This document shows, in pieces, positions 1 to 5,207 of a DNA stretch of 6,927 bases; position 1 is the stretch's first letter, and the number at the start of each line of letters is the position of its first letter. A model generated the notes under the pieces. That model was given only the letters and a program-made list of their open reading frames with translations. It searched no databases and was not told where the DNA came from. Position numbers and translations under genes: made by a program. The stretch is from Hydrogenothermaceae bacterium (GTDB taxonomy: Bacteria; Aquificota; Aquificae; Hydrogenothermales; Hydrogenothermaceae), in contig JALSSE010000440.1 of the NCBI GenBank assembly GCA_026984415.1, positions 1 through 6,927 of the forward strand, given 5' to 3'.

Positions 1-1125
1 TTCATCAAAACTACAGACTATATCTTTCTTTATTTTTCCATCTTCATAAAACCTGAAAACCTGTTTTTTTGAAGGTAATGTAACTTTATGGGGACTAAAT
101 TTCATTTTTGGTTTACCATCGTATTCAACAAGTTTATAGGCACAGTCTAAATAAGGTAAATCAGCAGAAACAACTAATTCTGTTCCAACTCCCCACGCAT
201 CAATAGGGGCTCCCTTATCTAAATATTCTTTTATTTTGTATTCATTAAGTCCACCACTAACAAAAATCATTGCGTCTTTAAAACCTGCTTCATCAAGTAT
301 TTTCCTTGATTCTTTTGCAAGATTTATAATATCTCCACTATCTAATCTTATTCCTTTAAAGGTTTTTAATCCTAACTTTTTTATAACTTTTACAGCTTTT
401 TTAACACCTTCAATTGTGTTAAATGTATCAACTAAAAGTATTGCATTATCTGGGTAATGTTTTGCAAAGTTCTCAAATGCTTCCTCTTCTGTTTCGTGGG
501 CTAATATAAAAGAGTGTGCCATTGTTCCAAATATTGGAATTCCAAACTCTTTTCCTGCTAAAACGTTAGATGTTCCTAAAAAACCGCCTATAAATGAACT
601 TCTTGCAGCTTTCATTCCTGCATCTGTTCCGTGGGCTCTTCTTAACCCGAAATCAACTAAAGGTGTTCCTTTTGCCACAGAAAAACACCTTAAAGCCTTT
701 GTTGCTACAAGTATTGAAATTTGCATTGTATTTATTAAAAAAGTTTCTACAATCTGTGCTTCCATCAGTGGAGCTTCAACCTGTATTACAGGTTCATTTG
801 GAAAAACAATCTCTCCTTCATCAATTGCATATACATTTCCTGTAAATTTGAAATTTTTTAAATAATCTAAAAAATCATCGCTGAATTTGTTTGTTTTTTT
901 CAGAAAATCTATATCTGAGTCTGTAAATTTTATGTTTTCAAGATAAAATAAAACCTGTTCTAAACCTGCATTTAAAAGATAGGAACGGTTTTTAACAGGT
1001 CTTGTGTAAAAATCAAAAATGGCAGTTTTATTAAAATTTTCATTAAAATAAACCTGTGCCATAGTAAGTTCGTAAAGGTCTGTTAGCATTCCCATATTAT
1101 TTTCATTTACAAATCCAAACTTCAT
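1..1125 (-). CDS. pncB: Nicotinate phosphoribosyltransferase, C-terminus cut by window edge
   Basis: Cytoplasmic enzyme of the Preiss-Handler NAD salvage pathway. It joins nicotinate to PRPP with ATP hydrolysis to give nicotinate mononucleotide. The first 375 codons, read by reverse-complementing from the ATG at 1125-1123, are open to the window edge; family members are usually about 400-480 residues, so only the C-terminal end is missing. Visible family motifs: MLTDLYELTMAQ at residues 13-24, DFGLRRAHG at 158-166, GTMAHS at 200-205 (the His is in the position of the phosphorylated active-site His of NAPRTases), LVDT at 231-234, GIRLDSGD at 258-265 (phosphate/ribose binding), SGGLNE at 290-295 and GVGTEL at 312-317. 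The DLYELTM and LRRAHG motifs separate it from quinolinate phosphoribosyltransferase. The start overlaps the murC stop as ATGA and has a good Shine-Dalgarno inside the murC end, so translation is probably coupled to murC. Assignment is very confident; the symbol follows usual bacterial usage. Confidence 0.95.
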   Translation of the reverse strand, partial: MKFGFVNENNMGMLTDLYELTMAQVYFNENFNKTAIFDFYTRPVKNRSYLLNAGLEQVLFYLENIKFTDSDIDFLKKTNKFSDDFLDYLKNFKFTGNVYAIDEGEIVFPNEPVIQVEAPLMEAQIVETFLINTMQISILVATKALRCFSVAKGTPLVDFGLRRAHGTDAGMKAARSSFIGGFLGTSNVLAGKEFGIPIFGTMAHSFILAHETEEEAFENFAKHYPDNAILLVDTFNTIEGVKKAVKVIKKLGLKTFKGIRLDSGDIINLAKESRKILDEAGFKDAMIFVSGGLNEYKIKEYLDKGAPIDAWGVGTELVVSADLPYLDCAYKLVEYDGKPKMKFSPHKVTLPSKKQVFRFYEDGKIKKDIVCSFDE

Positions 1126-2492
1126 AGTTTATTCCTCTCATTCAGGTAGTTAACTAATTTGTCTCCGAGGGTTGTTATATTTCCTGCTCCTAAAATTAAA
1201 ACTACCTGTTCTTTTTTTAAAATATTCTTTAAAAGGTTTTCTGTTTCTGAAAGTGAACCTCCATAGTAAACATTACTACTATTTTTTCTTATTTTTTCAG
1301 AGAGGACTTTTCCATTTACATTTTTAACAGGTTTTTCTCCAGCTGAATAAATTTCAGTAATTACTGTTATGTCAGATTTATCAAAAGATTTTGAGAAATC
1401 ATCAAATAAAGAAGATAACCTGCTGTACCTGTGAGGTTGAAAAACAGTTATAAGTTCTTTTTCTGGAAACATCTCTTTTGCAGCTTCAATCGTTGCCTTT
1501 ATTTCTGTTGGATGGTGGGCGTAATCGTCAATTACAACTACGTCGTTTTTATATTTAATTTCAAATCTTCTACTTGCATTTTTAAAACTTTCTAAAGATT
1601 CTTTTATTACACAGAAAGGAACCCCAAGTTCAAGGGCAATGGAGATTGCTGCAAGGGCATTGTAAACGTTGTGCTTTCCAGCAATGGAAAGGTGAATTGT
1701 TCCTAAATCGTTAACTTTAAACTGGTATGTTCCATTTTTTATTTTTAAGTTTTTAGCCCTTATGTCTGCCTCTTTTGATATCCCAAATTTAATAACTTTT
1801 TTTTCTATTTCAGGAAGAATGCTTTTTACATTTTCGTCATCTATATTTACGGCTACTGCACCATAAAAAGGAACTTTATTTGCAAAATTTATAAAAGCCT
1901 TTTTTATTTCATCTAAATTTTTGTAAAAACCTAAATGCTCTAAATCAATATTATTTATGGAAATTATAGTAGGAGTAAGCCTTAAAAAAGAGCCATCACT
2001 TTCGTCTGATTCTGTAACCATAAATTCACCACGTCCTAATTTTGCATTACTTCCGTAAGCTTCTAACTTCCCACCAATTACAACAGTAGGGTCAAAACCT
2101 GTTTTTCCTAAAATTGTTCCTACCATAGATGTTGTTGTTGTTTTTCCATGACTTCCTGATATCGCAATTCCGTATTTAAATCTCATTAGTTCTGCAAGCA
2201 TTTCTCCACGGGGAATTATTGGAATACCAAGCTCTTTTGCTTTTTTTATTTCTACGTTATCCTGTGTAACTGCAGAAGAGTAAACAACAACATCTGCACC
2301 AATTACATTTGTTTCATTATGACCTATAAAAACTTTTGCACCCATGTTTTTTAGCTGTTTTATTGTTGAGCTTTCTTTTAAATCAGAACCTGTGATATTG
2401 AAGCCTAAATTTAGTAAAACCTGAGCAATACCATTCATTCCAGAGCCGCCAATACCGATAAAATGTATATTTCTTACTTTTCCTCTGAACAT
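1122..2492 (-). CDS. murC: UDP-N-acetylmuramate--L-alanine ligase
   Basis: Cytoplasmic Mur ligase that uses ATP to add L-Ala to UDP-MurNAc, the first step of the peptidoglycan stem peptide. The 456 residues match the family's usual length. All three domains are visible. The N-terminal UDP-binding Rossmann domain has GIGGSGM at residues 13-19. The central ATPase domain has the P-loop GSHGKTTT at 113-120, the metal/catalytic ESDESDGSF at 161-169, an N-I-D-L-E-H-L stretch at 181-187 and AGKHNVYNALA at 271-281. The C-terminal domain has DDYAHHPTE at 322-330, FQPHRYSR at 351-358 and ILGAGNI at 433-439. The AHHPTE and QPHRYSR motifs single out MurC from MurD/E/F. The ATG at 2492 has a strong Shine-Dalgarno. 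It is first in a leftward pair with pncB (4-nt overlap), away from the usual mur/fts cluster; murB and ftsQ are not beside it here. It is probably transcribed from the divergent promoter region at 2522-2535. Confidence 0.98.
   Translation of the reverse strand: MFRGKVRNIHFIGIGGSGMNGIAQVLLNLGFNITGSDLKESSTIKQLKNMGAKVFIGHNETNVIGADVVVYSSAVTQDNVEIKKAKELGIPIIPRGEMLAELMRFKYGIAISGSHGKTTTTSMVGTILGKTGFDPTVVIGGKLEAYGSNAKLGRGEFMVTESDESDGSFLRLTPTIISINNIDLEHLGFYKNLDEIKKAFINFANKVPFYGAVAVNIDDENVKSILPEIEKKVIKFGISKEADIRAKNLKIKNGTYQFKVNDLGTIHLSIAGKHNVYNALAAISIALELGVPFCVIKESLESFKNASRRFEIKYKNDVVVIDDYAHHPTEIKATIEAAKEMFPEKELITVFQPHRYSRLSSLFDDFSKSFDKSDITVITEIYSAGEKPVKNVNGKVLSEKIRKNSSNVYYGGSLSETENLLKNILKKEQVVLILGAGNITTLGDKLVNYLNERNKL
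1132..1139 (-). promoter_or_regulatory. Ribosome binding site of pncB, inside the 3' end of murC
   Basis: On the minus strand the sequence reads GAGAGGAA, ending 6 nt before the pncB ATG (8 nt from the AGAGG core). It lies in the last murC codons (Asn-Glu-Arg-Asn-Lys-Leu-stop). This fixes the pncB start at 1125 and supports re-initiation by ribosomes that finish murC. Confidence 0.75.
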
Positions 2493-2498
2493 TTAAAG

Positions 2499-2504
2499 AC
2501 CTCT
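2499..2504 (-). promoter_or_regulatory. Ribosome binding site of murC
   Basis: The minus strand reads AGAGGT, followed by 6 nt and then the murC ATG at 2492. This is a near-ideal Shine-Dalgarno and confirms the start codon. Confidence 0.8.
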
Positions 2505-2521
2505 ATGGATTTATTAAAGAG

Positions 2522-2535
2522 ATATTATATAATAT
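2522..2535. promoter_or_regulatory. Palindromic divergent promoter core between murC and the glucosaminidase gene
   Basis: The 14 bases ATATTATATAATAT form a perfect palindrome in the 47-bp gap between two divergent genes. They contain TATAAT on the plus strand (2528-2533) and TATAAT on the minus strand (2529-2524). The minus-strand -10 would start a murC transcript near 2517, leaving room for its Shine-Dalgarno. The plus-strand -10 would place the transcript start at about 2540, which is the A of the next gene's ATG. I see no good -35 box at 16-18 bp spacing on either strand; a TTGAGA lies 20 bp upstream on the minus strand. Promoter function is therefore inferred from the -10 elements and the position only. 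Confidence 0.5.
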
Positions 2536-2539
2536 AAAA

Positions 2540-3442
2540 ATGTTCGAATTCTCAAAATTAAAGAAATACTATGAAAAATACGACAGAAGGGTTATAGCCT
2601 TATCAATACTTTCTTTTGTTTTTTCTATTATATTTTTGGTTGCAACTTTTTATTATTTCTTTTTGAAGAAGAAAAACTCTTTTTCACCTTTAACTTACAA
2701 CCATATTAAAGAAATTATCGTGATTTATAAAAAAATAAACAAAGTTAGTGATATTGTTCCTATCCAGTGTGAAAGTGTTACTCCTATTGTTTATACAAAA
2801 GTTATCTCTCTTGATAACTTGCCGGTTAAAGAAAAAAAGAAAAAATTCATTGATATTGTTTTACCTTCTATTTTAATTGCAGAGTTTGAAATAAAACAGG
2901 AAAGGGATTTTATTGAGAGAATTAAGAATAAAATCGCAAATGGGGAAAAGCTAACCTTATCTGAGGAAAAATTTTTAAGTAAAACATTGGAAAAATACAA
3001 GGCACAGGATATTTCGGAGCTTTTAAGAAAAATAAATATACATCCTGTAAGTATAGTTCTTGCTCAGGCAGCAATAGAAAGTGGATGGGGAAGCTCAAGG
3101 TTTTTTGTTAAAGGGAACAATATTTTTGGTGCATGGACCTGGAATAAAAAAACAAGAAATAAAATTGCAGCTAAAGGAAATAAAAAGGTTTATTTAAGAA
3201 AATTTAATAACATTCTGGAATCTGTTGAAGATTATTTTTACAGCTTAAATGTTAGCTGGGCTTACAGGCAGTTCAGACTTGTTAGATTAAAAACAAATGA
3301 CCCATTACTTATTTCAAAACATCTTGATAAATACTCTATTTTAAGGAAAAGATATGTTGAAAAATTACAGAGGGTTATTAAAGAAAATCAACTTCAGAAA
3401 TACGATAACTGCAAAATTAATCCTGATTATATCATTGATTAA
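2540..3442 (+). CDS. Membrane-anchored glucosaminidase-domain protein, Bax/FlgJ type
   Basis: Predicted cell-wall hydrolase of the glucosaminidase family (GH73-like; PF01832 family by recognition). It is expected to cut the beta-1,4 bond next to GlcNAc in peptidoglycan or a related glycan. The 300-residue protein has a basic N-terminus and one membrane helix at about 18-42, followed by KKK, so the rest should face the periplasm. A charged, helix-prone linker covers about 50-165. The catalytic domain is at about 168-285: LAQAAIESGWG at 174-184 with the expected catalytic Glu180, GNNIFGAW at 192-199, YLRKF at 218-222, then DYFYSLN and AYRQFRLVR, a pattern like E. coli Bax. Met1 is the only methionine in the protein, which supports this start. 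No Shine-Dalgarno lies at normal distance; AAAGAG is about 18 nt upstream. Two Cys (77 and 291) could pair. The last 89 nt overlap the deacetylase gene. Exact substrate is unknown. Confidence 0.88.
   Translation: MFEFSKLKKYYEKYDRRVIALSILSFVFSIIFLVATFYYFFLKKKNSFSPLTYNHIKEIIVIYKKINKVSDIVPIQCESVTPIVYTKVISLDNLPVKEKKKKFIDIVLPSILIAEFEIKQERDFIERIKNKIANGEKLTLSEEKFLSKTLEKYKAQDISELLRKINIHPVSIVLAQAAIESGWGSSRFFVKGNNIFGAWTWNKKTRNKIAAKGNKKVYLRKFNNILESVEDYFYSLNVSWAYRQFRLVRLKTNDPLLISKHLDKYSILRKRYVEKLQRVIKENQLQKYDNCKINPDYIID
3343..3347 (+). promoter_or_regulatory. Ribosome binding site that fixes the deacetylase start inside the upstream gene
   Basis: AAGGA followed by 6 nt and then the ATG at 3354. Because this site and start lie inside the glucosaminidase coding sequence, it is the main evidence that the 89-nt gene overlap is real and not an over-extended ORF. 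Confidence 0.7.
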
Positions 3443-4427
3443 TTTTAACTTTTCTTTTGCAGGGTATGCAGTAATACTGATATATCATAAATTTGATGAG
3501 CCTAAATCTCCCTCTACTTCTATTCCTATAAAAGATTTTGAAAACCAGATGAAATATCTAAAAGAGAACAATTTCAATGTTATTTCTATTGAAAAATTAG
3601 TAAACTACCTAAAAAATAAAAAAGAAATTCCTGAAAAAACAGTTGTTATTACAATAGATGACGGCTATAAATCAACTATGAAAGCCTTTAAGATTTTGAA
3701 AAAATATAATTATCCATTTACTTTATTTTTATATATGGAAGCAGTAGGAAGATATCCAGCTTTTTTAACATTTGAGCAGATAGATGAATTAAAGAAATAT
3801 CCAAAAATAACATTTGGAAACCATTCGTATGCACATTTAAGATTTGCAAAATACCCTTTAAGTGGAGATTTGAATTCTTATAGAATTTTTTTAAAAGATG
3901 ATTTAACTATTAGTGAAGAAAAATTCCAAAAAATATTTGGCTATAAACCAAAATTTTATGCATTTCCTTATGGTGAATATAACGAAATTTATATTGATGT
4001 TTTGAAAAAAGCTGGATATGACGCCTTATTTACACAAGACCCGTCAAGTGTTGGAAATTTTACTGATAGATATCTCATTCCAAGACAGCCTATTGTTGGA
4101 CACTGGGGCAGTTTAAAACATTTTGAGAAAATTTTAAAAATAGAACCTCTTAATGTTTCTTATCATTATCCTGAAATTGGATTTTTAAATAAAAATCCAC
4201 CAGAATATATAAAAGTAAAAGTTGAAAATATACAAAATTATAAAAACTGTGGAATATACGTTTCAGAATTAGGATGGAGAAAAGCAAAAGTAAAGGATAG
4301 TTTTTTATTTATAACAGATATACCGAAACTAAAGAGATGGAAAAATAGAATAGGTATAACCTGTTTTAATAGGAAAACAAAAAGGGAAGCAAGTTATTTT
4401 TATATGATAATTAATAAATTTGAATAA
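3354..4427 (+). CDS. Secreted polysaccharide deacetylase (NodB-homology domain)
   Basis: Predicted metal-dependent carbohydrate esterase 4 enzyme that removes N-acetyl groups from an amino-sugar polymer. Candidate substrates are peptidoglycan or a poly-GlcNAc-like exopolysaccharide; the sequence does not decide. The 357 residues start with a basic n-region, then a hydrophobic stretch at about 21-35 ending FSFAG, giving a signal peptide likely cut after Ala36. The NodB domain follows: LIYHKF at 42-47, TIDDGY at 100-105 with the base/metal Asp102-Asp103 pair, GNHSYAH at 155-161 with metal ligands His157 and His161, and AFPYGEY at 203-209, in which Ala stands where many NodB enzymes have Arg, as in PgaB/IcaB-like members. 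A C-terminal part (about 262-357), mostly beta-like and basic, is not recognised. It starts inside the glucosaminidase gene on a good Shine-Dalgarno, so the two are almost certainly co-transcribed. No alternative start would keep the signal peptide. Confidence 0.9.
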   Translation: MLKNYRGLLKKINFRNTITAKLILIISLINFNFSFAGYAVILIYHKFDEPKSPSTSIPIKDFENQMKYLKENNFNVISIEKLVNYLKNKKEIPEKTVVITIDDGYKSTMKAFKILKKYNYPFTLFLYMEAVGRYPAFLTFEQIDELKKYPKITFGNHSYAHLRFAKYPLSGDLNSYRIFLKDDLTISEEKFQKIFGYKPKFYAFPYGEYNEIYIDVLKKAGYDALFTQDPSSVGNFTDRYLIPRQPIVGHWGSLKHFEKILKIEPLNVSYHYPEIGFLNKNPPEYIKVKVENIQNYKNCGIYVSELGWRKAKVKDSFLFITDIPKLKRWKNRIGITCFNRKTKREASYFYMIINKFE

Positions 4428-4456
4428 TTTACATATGTTCATACATTTTTTATAGA
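4428..4456 (+). promoter_or_regulatory. Possible sigma-70-type promoter ahead of the anchor-domain protein gene
   Basis: TTTACA (4428-4433) and TATAGA (4451-4456) are separated by exactly 17 bp in the 47-bp gap after the deacetylase stop. The predicted transcript start is near 4463, leaving a leader of only about 12 nt that begins at the Shine-Dalgarno. AT-rich DNA yields such matches by chance, so this is suggestive only. It would let the third gene be expressed separately from the first two. Confidence 0.4.
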
Positions 4457-4462
4457 AAAGAA

Positions 4463-4468
4463 GAGGTG
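4463..4468 (+). promoter_or_regulatory. Ribosome binding site that moves the next start to 4475
   Basis: GAGGTG lies 6 nt before the ATG at 4475. An in-frame GTG at 4466-4468 is part of this Shine-Dalgarno and so should not be used as the start. Confidence 0.8.
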
Positions 4469-4474
4469 GGATTA

Positions 4475-5188
4475 ATGAAAAAATTAAAAATTGTTAAATC
4501 TTTGTTAACATTCCTTATAGTTATGACTACCATTAATTTTTCTTTTGGAACTACAATTGAAAAATCTGATGTTTTAGATGATATAAAAGATAATATTGAC
4601 GTAGATACCCACGCAAGTATTTCTATACAACCAAGTAATATGGACTTTTTAACAATTCCTGAAGATTGTGAATCTGTTGCAGTACCGTTTGGAGTTTACA
4701 ATGATGGAGGGACTCCTGTTTATATAAGAGATGTGGACATAGTTGGAGATGACAGGCATGATTTTGAGATAGTTGATGAAAACTGCAAGCATGAAAAAAT
4801 ATCTGTTGATGATTTCTGTGTAATTCTTGTTAAATTTGCTCCAAAATCGGAAGGTTCAAAAGAAGCAACATTAAGAGTTCAATTCTTTGATTATGATAAA
4901 TTAGATGAAATAGATTGGAAATGGAGCTGGGATGATTTATTAGATGAGATAACTTCAACAGAAGATGCAAGTTTAAAAGGATATGCAGTCACAAATCCTG
5001 CCAGTGATATTTTTGGAATTGACTGCCCAAAACCACCAGAATATGATGTTGAAGATTTTACAGGAAAAAAAGACAACAGTAGTGATTGGTTAGATATTGG
5101 ATGTAGTATGGGAAATGTTGCTTCATTTCCTTTTTATCTAATAGTTCCTTTCTTATTAGGATTAAGAAGGTTGTTTAGAAGAAACTAA
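4475..5188 (+). CDS. Exported choice-of-anchor D/ASH-like domain protein with C-terminal sorting-type tail
   Basis: No enzymatic function is recognised; it is probably an anchored surface or periplasmic protein. The 237 residues begin with a signal peptide (KK, hydrophobic 9-22, probable cut after Gly25). A beta-rich domain at about 50-172 follows the choice-of-anchor D/ASH pattern: an N-D-G-G-T-P-V-Y-I turn at 76-84, V-D-I-V-G-D-D at 87-93, DFEI at 96-99, then Cys104, Cys115 with VILVKFAP at 116-123, ATLRVQF at 131-137 and SLKGYAV at 166-172. An acidic, Trp-rich stretch (about 138-164, with DWKWSWDD at 147-154) interrupts the end of the domain. The C-terminus is GCSMG at 209-213, a hydrophobic segment at about 216-230, then RRLFRR, the layout of short C-terminal sorting signals such as JDVT-CTERM or GlyGly-CTERM. 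The mature part is strongly acidic, unlike its basic neighbours. Start chosen from the Shine-Dalgarno at 4463. Domain call is moderately sure; the anchoring route is inferred. Confidence 0.75.
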   Translation: MKKLKIVKSLLTFLIVMTTINFSFGTTIEKSDVLDDIKDNIDVDTHASISIQPSNMDFLTIPEDCESVAVPFGVYNDGGTPVYIRDVDIVGDDRHDFEIVDENCKHEKISVDDFCVILVKFAPKSEGSKEATLRVQFFDYDKLDEIDWKWSWDDLLDEITSTEDASLKGYAVTNPASDIFGIDCPKPPEYDVEDFTGKKDNSSDWLDIGCSMGNVASFPFYLIVPFLLGLRRLFRRN

Positions 5189-5207
5189 TTTATAGTTCAC
5201 TTCCAAT

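Noticed and set aside
236..845. Open frames on the plus strand at 236-457 and 594-845
   Set aside because: They lie opposite the strongly conserved pncB coding sequence, are low-complexity in Leu/Phe/Ser, and have no recognisable product.
2791..3000. Minus-strand open frame of 69 codons
   Set aside because: It is antisense to the glucosaminidase gene linker region and its Phe/Ser-rich sequence is what Lys/Glu codons give when read backwards.
4466..4474. GTG at 4466 as the start of the anchor protein
   Set aside because: The GTG is part of the Shine-Dalgarno (GAGGTG) of the better-placed ATG at 4475.
3436..4549. Similar signal-peptide ends in the deacetylase and the anchor protein (both contain Ile-Asn-Phe and Phe-Ser-Phe before the cut site)
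   Set aside because: The shared stretch is short and made of residues typical of AT-rich signal peptides; it is not enough to claim duplication or a shared export signal.
4891..5076. Minus-strand open frame of 61 codons
   Set aside because: It is antisense to the anchor protein gene, with no ribosome binding site or family match that I can see.
5147..5176. Hairpin CCTT-T-CTTA / TAAG-AAGG followed by TTGTTT, as a terminator
   Set aside because: The stem is short, AT-rich and bulged, and it lies inside coding sequence for the C-terminal helix, before the stop codon. The repeats follow from the codons used.
5189..5207. Bidirectional terminator between the convergent genes
   Set aside because: The 19-bp gap and its flanks show no inverted repeat with a T run on either strand. 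Termination here is not visible.
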